Positions 16,139 through 22,337 of a stretch of 28,369 nt of DNA are shown in pieces. Position 1 is the first letter of the stretch, and each line of letters opens with the position of its first letter. Source of the stretch: a virus; the IMG/VR virus record IMGVR_UViG_3300048135_000767, positions 1 to 28,369 of that record; one strand, 5' to 3'. Made by a program: the position numbers and the translations under genes. The notes under the pieces are model-generated. The model did not search any database and was not told the origin of the DNA. It saw only the letters and a list, made by a program, of their open reading frames with translations.

Positions 16139-17102
16139 TGGTGCATTCAGAGAGAGACTCCCAGATGTGGCAAAATTCCGCAAACGTCGGCGGATATTGT
16201 GAAAAATTGAGAAATGCGACATCGATTCGATTTTGTGAGCAGGCCTCAATGGCCTGTTGTTGGGACCAGGTGAAGAGTCTCCTGGGGAGCCTGGTAACGG
16301 TGGTGAGTTCCTGCGACCTGCCGATATCTGAGAAGGAAATCTCTTTTGAATCGGCGTAGGTGGGGCCACTGAATTCGCCATCCGCAGGGCGGTTAGCAAC
16401 TCGGATTGGATACGTGCGAAACGTACCATAGACATTGAGACGGCGCATAAACGGCACGCCCGTATCTGAAAGGATAGATGCGGTAGTGACGTCTCTGCAA
16501 GTGACGTGCGGATAGTCGCCGTGATAGACGGACAGGCTGTAGCCTTGAGCAGACTCAATTTGCAAGCGTTCTGCACCGAAGTAGACCCGCTGCATTTCAG
16601 GAGTGCCAATCAAATGGACCCGTTTACCTGATTCGAATACCGGATGGTCGAGCATGTGCGCGGCGACGATATTCATACCTGGGCGGCGCAAGATGCGGTC
16701 GGCCTGAGCGGCCCCCGTGCCCTGCCTCGTAGACCCAGGAGCGGTGCCTCCCTGGCTCTCGGCCTCGCGGTGCCTCTCCTGAACGACAGCCGCATTCTCG
16801 TGGACGAAAACGGTCGGTCGTTGGATGCCGTAATCTTCCAGCCTGGTCAACTCGCGGTACAGACGATTCAGGTCGATTAAGGAGCCAGGCCCCAAGACAA
16901 TCGTCTTGAGACTCGGACTCGCAACTCCACTAGGGAGCATCTTGTGAATAATCTTGAACTCCTGATAGAAGAACGTGTGCCCAGCATTGGGGCTGGGAGC
17001 ATACGCAATCACATCAGGCGAATGTCGCTCAGCCAGGTAGGCAGCGAACAATCCCTTGCCCGTGCTGCCAAATTGGCAGTCCATGATGAGATCAGTCGTC
17101 AT
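16011..17102 (-). CDS. purZ: PurZ, phage adenylosuccinate synthetase homologue for 2-aminoadenine synthesis
   Basis: I use the ATG at 17102 (363 aa), which gives MTTDLIMDCQFGSTGKG; the frame to 17147 adds a non-conserved leader. PurZ joins aspartate to dGMP, giving the succinyl intermediate that is later cleaved to dZMP. The P-loop-like FGSTGKG (residues 11-17) aligns with the PurA motif GDEGKG, with Ser13 in the place of the catalytic Asp. His42 lies in NAGHTFF, like the catalytic His of PurA. KMLPSG, YGTFRTYPIRV and LTTVTRLPRRLFTW are further PurA-type blocks. The Asp-to-Ser change is the hallmark of phage PurZ. It overlaps the 70-aa gene by 11 nt. Confidence 0.93.
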   Translation of the reverse strand: MTTDLIMDCQFGSTGKGLFAAYLAERHSPDVIAYAPSPNAGHTFFYQEFKIIHKMLPSGVASPSLKTIVLGPGSLIDLNRLYRELTRLEDYGIQRPTVFVHENAAVVQERHREAESQGGTAPGSTRQGTGAAQADRILRRPGMNIVAAHMLDHPVFESGKRVHLIGTPEMQRVYFGAERLQIESAQGYSLSVYHGDYPHVTCRDVTTASILSDTGVPFMRRLNVYGTFRTYPIRVANRPADGEFSGPTYADSKEISFSDIGRSQELTTVTRLPRRLFTWSQQQAIEACSQNRIDVAFLNFSQYPPTFAEFCHIWESLSECTNVQYLGFGPLASDVYRIGAPELDRSRVESIYERYSSTAGLDC

Positions 17103-17304
17103 TTTTCGTCTTGTGCCCCTGCTTGCCCCGCGTATGCGAGATTTCAACGAGCTTTGGCAGCATGCCTACCAGAGTGGTGGTGGTGTGCTGCACGGTGTCG
17201 TAGTCCATTTGCAGCCAGTGGTCCCAGAAGTCCTTATGCAGGTCTGTGACTTTTGCCTGGAACTCTTCATCCCAGCTTCTGTCGCCCTTTACAGCGGTTG
17301 CCAT
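17092..17304 (-). CDS. 70-aa protein of unknown function upstream of purZ
   Basis: The ATG overlaps the stop of the SSB-like gene by one base (TGATG), and the end overlaps the purZ start. It is helical and rich in charged and aromatic residues (WDEEFQAKVTDLHKDFWDHW, then a TTTTLVGMLPKLVEIS helix) with a basic Lys/His-rich end (RGKQGHKTKNDD). It contains no catalytic motif I recognise. The tight overlaps on both sides support translation. Function unknown. Confidence 0.65.
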   Translation of the reverse strand: MATAVKGDRSWDEEFQAKVTDLHKDFWDHWLQMDYDTVQHTTTTLVGMLPKLVEISHTRGKQGHKTKNDD

Positions 17305-17606
17305 CAGAACAGGTCCTCTTCTTGCTTCTCTGCGTCCTTGACGGCGTCCGACTTTTTAGGGACGTTGTAGTCATCAGGGCTGATAGCAAGACTGATGTAG
17401 CTGATGCCGGACTTGGATTGCTTCTTCCAGCCAGCAACGCGAATTTTGGCGCTGCCATTGTCATCAAAGTTGACTTCGCCTTTAGTCACCATGTCGGTGA
17501 TAGCGAGCAAATCATCTTTGGAAATGGCACCAGGACCTGTGAAGTCGGGCTGGTTGTCGCGTTCTTTGCGGTCGTTCTTGAAGAGTGAAGCGTTGAAGCT
17601 AGGCAT
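17304..17606 (-). CDS. Small ssDNA-binding-like protein (DUF736-like core)
   Basis: This encodes 100 aa. The core AGWKKQSKSGISYISLAIS (residues 58-76) resembles the WKK-x-S-x-x-G-x-x-Y-L-S-V block of the DUF736/OB-like small proteins common in plasmids and phages. The C-terminus ends in an acidic tail followed by a hydrophobic tip (DAEKQEEDLF), as in single-strand-binding proteins, where the tip recruits partners. It sits between Erf/HTH and the Z genes. A role as phage SSB fits the recombination and PrimPol genes but is inference. The start overlaps the HTH gene by 8 nt. Confidence 0.6.
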   Translation of the reverse strand: MPSFNASLFKNDRKERDNQPDFTGPGAISKDDLLAITDMVTKGEVNFDDNGSAKIRVAGWKKQSKSGISYISLAISPDDYNVPKKSDAVKDAEKQEEDLF

Positions 17607-17823
17607 TTTGAGGAACTCGTGAGATTTCGTACGCCTCTATGACGTCGATGTGGTAAAAAATGCGGTCATCATTGTGACCGGCGTGGATGTAGGCCGGTTC
17701 TTTACCGGCGGCACGCCTGCGAGCAAGCGTGACATATGAGACGCTGAGAAGAGGATGCTCTTTCCAGCGGTCCACCAATTCTGCTGGCGTCAGATACCTG
17801 GTGCGGTCAAAGGAAATCGTCAT
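17599..17823 (-). CDS. Small helix-turn-helix protein (excisionase/AlpA-like)
   Basis: This encodes 74 aa. YLTPAELVDRWKEHPLLSVS followed by YVTLARRRAAGKEPAYI and a DRIFYHIDVIEAYE end is the pattern of the small winged HTH domain of excisionase/AlpA/MerR-type proteins: an N-terminal helix, a turn, a recognition helix with TLARRR and a wing ending in a Y-x-x-x-D-V-x-A-Y helix. No integrase is seen in the window, so it may be a transcription regulator and not an excisionase. It starts 17 nt inside the end of the Erf gene. Confidence 0.65.
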   Translation of the reverse strand: MTISFDRTRYLTPAELVDRWKEHPLLSVSYVTLARRRAAGKEPAYIHAGHNDDRIFYHIDVIEAYEISRVPQNA

Positions 17824-18268
17824 TGCTGACTGTACTTGTCTCTGTCATTCTATTACCCTGGCTGTCAGCGTCATCATCTTCAGTTGCCAAATTGAGTATT
17901 GACAGCAATGCATAACGCCGCTGATAGGTGACAGCACCACCCCAAGTATGGAGTGCGTTGCCACGTCCGCCAGTCGTAACGAGTTCGACAGTTGAACTGA
18001 GGCTTTGGCCTGAAGTATGCCAAAGAGTCGTGACCAAGTTGCCATCATCAAAGGTCTGCGTGATTGTAAGTCCGCAGCCCATTAATGGATGCCTAAGCGC
18101 TGCCAGGATGGTTGCCAAATCGGCAAACTTGCCATACTGCGCGGCCGTGGCCTTCGTGATCACAGGCACCCCAGCATGGAACGTGACGAGAGCCTGAATT
18201 AGCTCAGGTCCCGCAGTGCCCATTCTGGGAGCGAGAGTGGTTGGACTTGTTGACTGTAGCTCGGCCAT
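17807..18268 (-). CDS. Erf-family single-strand annealing recombinase
   Basis: This encodes 153 aa. Blocks typical of the Erf family are present: a KATAAQYGKFADLATILAAL helix, HPLMGCGLTITQTF, then TLWHTSGQSLSSTVEL, and the hallmark GGAVTYQRRYALLSILNL followed by the acidic EDDDAD (residues about 110-134). Erf proteins bind single-stranded ends and anneal homologous strands, usually together with a 5'-3' exonuclease. The RecE-like nuclease next door is such a partner. A GGGA lies 7 nt before the ATG at 18268. This start overlaps the nuclease gene by 70 nt, and an internal ATG at 18223 is an alternative. The C-terminal tail is short. Confidence 0.88.
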   Translation of the reverse strand: MAELQSTSPTTLAPRMGTAGPELIQALVTFHAGVPVITKATAAQYGKFADLATILAALRHPLMGCGLTITQTFDDGNLVTTLWHTSGQSLSSTVELVTTGGRGNALHTWGGAVTYQRRYALLSILNLATEDDDADSQGNRMTETSTVSNDDFL

Positions 18269-19047
18269 GGTGTCGTCCCGAATTCTTCGGTGAGTGAACG
18301 GAGTTGTAGTAGAAGAGCGTCGATCTTCTTAGCGCCTATGCTGAGCATCTCATCGTCGGCCAGAAATACCTGGCAGGCGTAAGGTGGCTCCTTCTCAACG
18401 GCCACAAACACGAACCCTTTTGGGATTGTGCCAGTAGCTGCCTCGATGCAGCGCATATAAAAAGCAGCTTGCAGGTGGTAGTTGAAATTGACCACCGATT
18501 TGCCAAAAGCACGAGCGCTGGCGTCCTGCGTGGTCTTCAAGTCGACGACAAAGCCGCCACTCGTGACCCGGTCGGCACGGCATTTGATGCCAATGCCGCT
18601 CGCTGCATCTTTCGTGATAAAAGTGGCTTCATTTGAGCCATTCCCACGGAATAGAGCTTTTGACGCGGCGTCATGGTCCTGCAGTGACTTGACGATTCCC
18701 GCGATGAGCCGGAATTCGTCTGGTGGCAACAAGGTTGCCTTAGTCGCTGCTTGTGCTTCTTTCCACACTTTGGTCGAACGAGATACCATAGGACCCTCGC
18801 CGTAGCCGCTGCTAAACCGGTCCGGCTCGAGTGCCGCCATGTGAACGGCGGTTCCTAGTCGCATTGCTGGTGTCTCGTAAGAAGTCTCGATCCTTGCTGG
18901 GTCGATTTTCTTTGACCAATAGTGTCTTGGGCTGCGAAGCAGATGCCCGAGGTCGGACCTGCTGATTTCCGGTCTGTTGCGATAATCGCGTGCCGGAATG
19001 TTGTGGGTTGGTTGGAGCAAAGCGTTCTGCAAGTGCTCCGCTATCAT
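18199..19047 (-). CDS. RecE/exodeoxyribonuclease VIII-like PD-(D/E)XK exonuclease
   Basis: This encodes 282 aa. The nuclease motif is clear: Glu140 (NEATFI), Asp159 in IKCRADRV and Asp169-x-Lys171 in VVDLKTTQ, then NYHLQAAFYM (Tyr190, Gln193). The N-terminus has the ISRSDLGHLLRSPRHYW helix and LGTAVHMAALEPDRF block of the DUF3799/RecE C-terminal family. Such enzymes degrade the 5' strand of duplex ends to make the substrate for Erf. It is the first gene of the minus-strand operon and is transcribed away from the helicase at 19117. A consensus TTGACA lies at 19067-19072 on this strand. Confidence 0.88.
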   Translation of the reverse strand: MIAEHLQNALLQPTHNIPARDYRNRPEISRSDLGHLLRSPRHYWSKKIDPARIETSYETPAMRLGTAVHMAALEPDRFSSGYGEGPMVSRSTKVWKEAQAATKATLLPPDEFRLIAGIVKSLQDHDAASKALFRGNGSNEATFITKDAASGIGIKCRADRVTSGGFVVDLKTTQDASARAFGKSVVNFNYHLQAAFYMRCIEAATGTIPKGFVFVAVEKEPPYACQVFLADDEMLSIGAKKIDALLLQLRSLTEEFGTTPWPSYSQQVQPLSLPEWALRDLS

Positions 19048-19095
19048 ACCATCTGATGCCAGAATCTGTCAATCTATTACAGTTTATGCTATATT
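19043..19095. promoter_or_regulatory. Divergent promoter region between the RecE-like and helicase genes
   Basis: Plus strand: TATATT at 19090-19095 is a likely -10 for the helicase; the region 17 bp upstream (TGTCAA) matches poorly as a -35. Minus strand: a perfect TTGACA (19067-19072) and TATGAT (19043-19048) are 18 bp apart. However, this -10 overlaps the RecE-like ATG, so a transcript from it would start inside the gene, and the true minus-strand -10 may be elsewhere. The 8-mer TATTACAG at 19075-19082 is shared with the operator-like palindrome at 20393-20427. Confidence 0.5.
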
Positions 19096-19116
19096 GTAGA
19101 TACGTGAGAGAGACTC

Positions 19117-20382
19117 ATGCTACGACCTTATCAACAAGACTTATATAGTCGGCTGCGTGTCGCTATGCGCAGTCATAGCAGGATTCTCGGTGTATTGCCT
19201 ACAGGTGGCGGCAAAACACGTATATTTACGGAGATTGCTAAGGCTGCCCGTGCCAGTGGCCGCAGCGTACAAATCCTGGTTCACCGCCGAGAGCTCGTCG
19301 AGCAAACGCCTGATGACAACGTCACTACAATCCAAAGTTGGGTTCCCAGTGGTGAAGATTTGGTGATTGTCGATGAAGCTCATCATGCCTGTGCCCGTAC
19401 CTGGAAAGAAAAGCTGCTGCAGTGCCCCAAGGTGCTCGGATTCACTGCCACACCTGAGCGACTCGACGGTGGCGGGCTAGATGTCGTCTTCGAGCATATG
19501 GAGATTGGTGCTGATGCTGGCCAGCTCTTGCGCCTCGGCTATTTGTCTCCATACAAGATTTTCTGCCCACCAGGTCAAGCCGACACAAAGGGCATACGAA
19601 AACAAGGCGGAGATTATAGCCGTAAGCTGCTTGCAGAGGCATGCAGTGACCGCAAAATAGTAGCGGCAGCAGTTAAAAATTGGCGATTTCTTGCCGCTGG
19701 ACGACAGACCATCGGCTTTTGCGTGTCTGTAGCTCACATGAATCTGGTTCAAGAGCAATTTTTGCAGGCGGGCATTCAATGCGCATCCATAGAAGGCAAA
19801 ATGCCTAGAACGATGCGTGATGGTATCGTAGCGAAATTTCGAGATGGTGCAATACAAATACTGCTCAGCGTGGACCTGATATCTGAAGGTTTTGACGTCC
19901 CGAATTGTGATTGTGTTCTCCTGCTTAGGCCGACCCAATCTTTAGGGTTGCATCTCCAGCAGGTGGGGCGTGCGCTGCGCCCTTCAACACAGCATGCTGT
20001 AATCCTTGATTGTGCTGGCAATTCTGCCAATTTTGGCACGCCCGAGCAGGCCCGCTCATGGTCGTTGCAAGGCCGGACCAAAGAGAGAAAAGGACTTGTG
20101 GCGGATATGCCAGTGCGTGTCTGCCCACAATGTTATGGCGTCCACCGTCCAACCCTGAGGATTTGCCCCTACTGTCAATTCGCTCATCCTCTAGATAGCC
20201 GTATCCCCGAAGAAGCAGACATCATCTTGAAGGAAATGGAACTGAAAAAACGCGAAATGAAGCGTGCAGTTGGTCGGGCTCGGTCGGTGAAAGACTTAGA
20301 GCGAATTGCCAAAGAACGTGGCTACTCCATGCGCTGGGTTGACCACATATTGCGGACTAGGAACAGCCGCGCTTGGAGATGA
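19117..20382 (+). CDS. Superfamily 2 DEAH-box helicase with C-terminal zinc ribbon
   Basis: This encodes 421 aa. Motif I (Walker A) is PTGGGKT at residues 28-34. Motif II is DEAH at 86-89, motif III is TAT (110-112) in GFTATPER, and motif VI is QVGRALRP (282-289), preceded by DLISEGFDVPNC. This is the layout of phage Hef/UvsW/RadD-like SF2 enzymes, which unwind branched or duplex DNA. CPQC (336-339) and CPYC (350-353) form a four-Cys zinc ribbon, followed by a Lys/Arg-rich tail. It starts the plus-strand replication operon, 69 bp from the divergent RecE-like gene. Only a weak GAGAG precedes the ATG. Confidence 0.9.
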   Translation: MLRPYQQDLYSRLRVAMRSHSRILGVLPTGGGKTRIFTEIAKAARASGRSVQILVHRRELVEQTPDDNVTTIQSWVPSGEDLVIVDEAHHACARTWKEKLLQCPKVLGFTATPERLDGGGLDVVFEHMEIGADAGQLLRLGYLSPYKIFCPPGQADTKGIRKQGGDYSRKLLAEACSDRKIVAAAVKNWRFLAAGRQTIGFCVSVAHMNLVQEQFLQAGIQCASIEGKMPRTMRDGIVAKFRDGAIQILLSVDLISEGFDVPNCDCVLLLRPTQSLGLHLQQVGRALRPSTQHAVILDCAGNSANFGTPEQARSWSLQGRTKERKGLVADMPVRVCPQCYGVHRPTLRICPYCQFAHPLDSRIPEEADIILKEMELKKREMKRAVGRARSVKDLERIAKERGYSMRWVDHILRTRNSRAWR

Positions 20383-20384
20383 TA

Positions 20385-20427
20385 TTGTCTGCTGTATTAC
20401 AGCATGATATAATAATTCTGTAATACA
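20385..20427 (+). promoter_or_regulatory. Promoter with perfect palindromic operator over the -10
   Basis: TTGTCT (20385-20390) and a perfect TATAAT (20408-20413) are 17 bp apart. A perfect inverted repeat, TGTATTACAG (20393-20402) and CTGTAATACA (20418-20427), brackets the -10 with a 15-bp spacer. A dimeric repressor bound here would block the promoter. The half-site TATTACAG recurs at the helicase promoter (19075-19082). The next gene starts at 20441. Candidate binders encoded nearby are the RHH-like protein at 20826 and the HTH protein at 17599, but nothing in the sequence names the regulator. Confidence 0.75.
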
Positions 20428-20440
20428 ACACGGAAGACCC

Positions 20441-20824
20441 GTGAACACTGCCAAAAATCTCGTTGCTTTCCTGATTGCGTTATTCGCATCCCAGGAAAAG
20501 TCGGAACCACCTGCGGCCATAGTCGAGAATCCGCCTATATATCGGCGCAGTCACACGACCGAGGATTTCAGACGCATCATCGTTGGCGTCTTGATCCCCA
20601 GCTTGAAACAGCGCAATATCCACAGCTTCACTGGGTCTCAAGCGCGTAAGTTCATTCAGGATTGCGTCACCCTGACAGCCGAAGACAAAAAGCTCCGGCC
20701 CAACGGCGCCACGTATACACAAGAGCGCTGGCGTTCACTTCTCTCTCAAGCGCTACGGAGCGTGTCTGACAAAGGCCTACTCTACAAGCGCCCAGGCAAA
20801 TCCCGCACCTATTACCTCTCCTAA
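20441..20824 (+). CDS. 127-aa protein of unknown function
   Basis: It starts with GTG; a GGAAG lies 4 nt upstream, and an operator-controlled promoter stands 13 bp before it. The N-terminus has a short hydrophobic run (NLVAFLIALFAS). The C-terminal two thirds (YTQERWRSLLSQALRSVSDK and then LYKRPGKSRTYYLS) have the feel of a small winged-helix domain with basic wing. That would suit a DNA-binding or regulatory role, but I do not recognise a family. One base separates it from the next gene. Confidence 0.6.
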   Translation: MNTAKNLVAFLIALFASQEKSEPPAAIVENPPIYRRSHTTEDFRRIIVGVLIPSLKQRNIHSFTGSQARKFIQDCVTLTAEDKKLRPNGATYTQERWRSLLSQALRSVSDKGLLYKRPGKSRTYYLS

Positions 20825-20825
20825 A

Positions 20826-21143
20826 ATGTCACGTTCACACGGCAACAAGCGCCATTTTCAAGTCCTCTTGGACCCAAATCGAGCTGCTTTATTAAAAGAG
20901 CTTGCTGATGAATGCAAAATGGCACCTTCAGCACTGATGCGTTTGATGGTGTACAAAAAGCTCAGCGACTACAAATCGAATGCCTATGCAGAAGCTGCTA
21001 GCGCAGATGACAGACAATGGAAACAGTCGGTTCAGAATCGCGTCGATGGACGAACTCGTGCTGCAGCGGCACGGAAAATAAAGCCCATAGCGGACAAGCC
21101 CACGTTTGACCTGGATGCCCTCATTGGTAAGATTTTTACATGA
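20826..21143 (+). CDS. Ribbon-helix-helix-like small DNA-binding protein
   Basis: This encodes 105 aa. Residues 8-50 (KRHFQVLLDPNRAALLKELA, then ECKMAPSALMRLMVYKKLSD) show the ribbon-helix-helix pattern: a beta strand with alternating residues, a helix with A-x-x-L-K-E-L-A, a turn and a second helix with S-A-L-M-R-L-M. CopG/Arc-type proteins bind palindromic operators as dimers. It is a plausible regulator of the nearby palindrome at 20393-20427 (inference). The C-terminal half is basic and Ala-rich. Its last four bases overlap the next start. Confidence 0.6.
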   Translation: MSRSHGNKRHFQVLLDPNRAALLKELADECKMAPSALMRLMVYKKLSDYKSNAYAEAASADDRQWKQSVQNRVDGRTRAAAARKIKPIADKPTFDLDALIGKIFT

Positions 21144-21409
21144 ATATCCATAACATCACTAGCTTGCATGCCTATTCGCTGGTGTGCTCGTCTACCTGGC
21201 TCATGTGGAACTGTCTCGAAATCGTCGAGGAGTCCGTCAATATCCACATTGAAGACCGGAGGGAATGGATGGAGATGGCCGAAGTTGTCACTGAGCATTG
21301 CAGACTCCTAAGGAGAGAGGCCGAATGGCATGATTTCGAAGTCGCAGTTCGGCATATTACCTCAATGACGGCAATCTGCGAGTACAACCTCTCGAAAATC
21401 TATGGGTAA
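21140..21409 (+). CDS. 89-aa protein of unknown function
   Basis: The ATG overlaps the previous stop by four bases (ATGA), and its own end overlaps the next start by 8. The protein is helical and charged, with Trp, His and Glu-rich stretches (EESVNIHIEDRREWMEMAEV, REAEWHDFEVAVRHI). No signal peptide or catalytic motif is visible. Translation is supported by the overlaps on both sides. Function unknown. Confidence 0.6.
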   Translation: MNIHNITSLHAYSLVCSSTWLMWNCLEIVEESVNIHIEDRREWMEMAEVVTEHCRLLRREAEWHDFEVAVRHITSMTAICEYNLSKIYG

Positions 21410-21620
21410 ATCCAGCGACAAAGAGCAGCATCGGCTGCAACGTGACCCAGCTGATTTCAGCCACATCCGCACTGGTGACCGCGTCAGGGTCTTCATGGGC
21501 GCGGGTTGGCTGAAGGGCAGGATGATTCATCGAGTCAAAAATCGCTATCTAAGCGTGAACCTAGACGGACAGAAAAAATCTGTGGCCTGCTGGGATGCAC
21601 GCAACATTGAGAAGATCTGA
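21402..21620 (+). CDS. 72-aa basic protein, SH3-like barrel pattern
   Basis: It overlaps the previous gene by 8 nt and ends one base before the VRR-NUC start. The core DRVRVFMGAGWLKGRMIHRV then NRYLSVNLDGQKKSVACWDA is a five-strand, SH3-barrel-like arrangement (R-V-x-V, G-W-x-x-G-x-V/I, Y-x-V-x-x-D-G) seen in small nucleic-acid-binding phage proteins. It may bind DNA or RNA. The similarity is to a fold pattern, not to a named family. Confidence 0.55.
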   Translation: MGKSSDKEQHRLQRDPADFSHIRTGDRVRVFMGAGWLKGRMIHRVKNRYLSVNLDGQKKSVACWDARNIEKI

Positions 21621-21938
21621 ATGGCCGTCCAGAAAGAGACCAGGCTTCAGAATGAAATTCGATTAGCTGTTAGCCAGCAATGCCCACATGTGACGCTATG
21701 GCGCAACAGCGTTGGGACTTTTAAGACTCAAGATGGGAAATGGGTGCAGGCCGGACTGCCCGCTGGAAGTAGCGATTTGATTGGTATCTGCAATGGCAGA
21801 TTTGTGGCGATTGAAGTGAAGTTGCCCGGGCAGAAGCCACGACCTGACCAAGTCAACTTCTTGGAGCACGTCAAGAAAATGGGCGGGATTGCCGGCGTTG
21901 CTACATCCGTACAAGAGGCCGTTGACATTCTGACATGA
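21621..21938 (+). CDS. VRR-NUC domain nuclease
   Basis: This encodes 105 aa, a stand-alone VRR-NUC nuclease. GLPAGSSDLIGICNGRFVAI carries Asp52, and the following EVKLPGQKPRPDQ carries Glu65, Lys67 and Gln77, giving the D...E-x-K...Q layout of the PD-(D/E)XK group. The C-terminus GIAGVATSVQEAVDIL is the usual end helix. Phage VRR-NUC proteins may act as structure-specific nucleases at branched DNA, alongside the SF2 helicase in this operon. It starts directly after the previous stop. Confidence 0.85.
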   Translation: MAVQKETRLQNEIRLAVSQQCPHVTLWRNSVGTFKTQDGKWVQAGLPAGSSDLIGICNGRFVAIEVKLPGQKPRPDQVNFLEHVKKMGGIAGVATSVQEAVDILT

Positions 21939-21972
21939 AAAAGCCCCGGGTGGTCTCCTCTCCACCCAGGGC
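21938..21972 (-). terminator. Hairpin after the VRR-NUC gene; intrinsic terminator when read on the minus strand
   Basis: GCCCCGGGTGG (21943-21953) pairs with CCACCCAGGGC (21962-21972) around an 8-nt loop with one internal C/A mismatch. A run of five A residues (21938-21942) precedes it on the plus strand, so on the minus strand the stem is followed by TTTTT. On the plus strand no T tract follows; there it could serve as a 3'-end stabiliser. No minus-strand gene is known to end here. Confidence 0.55.
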
Positions 21973-21978
21973 ATGAAC

Positions 21979-22013
21979 GGTCCCAACGTTCAAAGCTAGT
22001 GTAACATGGGACC
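21979..22013 (+). other. Second hairpin in the gap before PrimPol
   Basis: GGTCCCA (21979-21985) is complementary to TGGGACC (22007-22013). GTT (21988-21990) can add pairs with AAC (22003-22005), closing a 12-nt loop. No T run follows. It lies between two other stem-loops in the same 204-bp gap. It may be an RNA element or a DNA structure at an origin. Confidence 0.4.
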
Positions 22014-22023
22014 TGACATACAT

Positions 22024-22058
22024 TCATGCATGATGCAGGTCTGAGCCTATGCTATAAT
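22024..22058 (+). promoter_or_regulatory. Promoter with extended -10 for the zinc-ribbon/PrimPol genes
   Basis: TGC-TATAAT (TATAAT at 22053-22058) is a consensus extended -10. The -35 position is not consensus; instead it falls on a perfect 10-bp palindrome, TCATGCATGA (22024-22033), which could be a binding site for a regulator. The predicted transcript start near 22065 coincides with the base of the large stem-loop at 22066-22116. Confidence 0.6.
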
Positions 22059-22065
22059 GGCTCCA

Positions 22066-22116
22066 CGCATCAAAAAGCCCTGGGCTCCGGCTAAGGACCC
22101 AGGGCTTCAGGATGCG
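22066..22116 (+). other. Large stem-loop at the predicted 5' end of the PrimPol transcript
   Basis: An outer stem CGCATC/GATGCG (22066-22071 and 22111-22116) encloses an inner perfect 9-bp stem AGCCCTGGG/CCCAGGGCT (22076-22084 and 22098-22106), which can extend by TCC/GGA around a bulged C. It begins exactly where transcription from the extended -10 should start, so it would form a structured 5' leader. Read on the minus strand, the inner stem is followed by TTTTT and looks like a terminator. It resembles the hairpin at 21943-21972 (GCCC-GGG and CCCAGGGC arms). Confidence 0.55.
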
Positions 22117-22142
22117 CTTTCACAACACTTTGGTATTTTAAC

Positions 22143-22337
22143 ATGACTGAGCTCCACTGTCCGTGGTGCGGCGGCACCCATTTGTCATTCCTCTCGGATG
22201 ATGCTACCTATCTCTTCGCATCTGAGCATGGTACGAGCTTCTTCTGCGTTGAGTGTGGCAATCCTGGTAAGGCTACATTCGAATGCCGACAGGATGTACA
22301 AGGCATCTATTTTCAAGTACTGCCGGTGATCAAATGA
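22143..22337 (+). CDS. Small zinc-ribbon protein
   Basis: This encodes 64 aa. Two CxxC pairs, CPWC (residues 6-9) and CVEC (35-38), form a probable zinc ribbon. The rest (THLSFLSDDATYLFASEHG) is beta-like. Such small ribbons precede primase or replication genes in several phages and may help bind DNA. The stop codon overlaps the PrimPol start (ATGA), so translation is likely coupled. Confidence 0.65.
   Translation: MTELHCPWCGGTHLSFLSDDATYLFASEHGTSFFCVECGNPGKATFECRQDVQGIYFQVLPVIK

Noticed and set aside
16139-16609. N-terminal extension of the MazZ frame
   Set aside because: It lies entirely within purZ, is Ser/Pro-rich and is not needed for the MazG fold.
17103-17147. 15-residue extension of PurZ
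   Set aside because: The Arg-rich leader overlaps the 70-aa gene, and the P-loop context matches a start at MTTDLIMDCQ.
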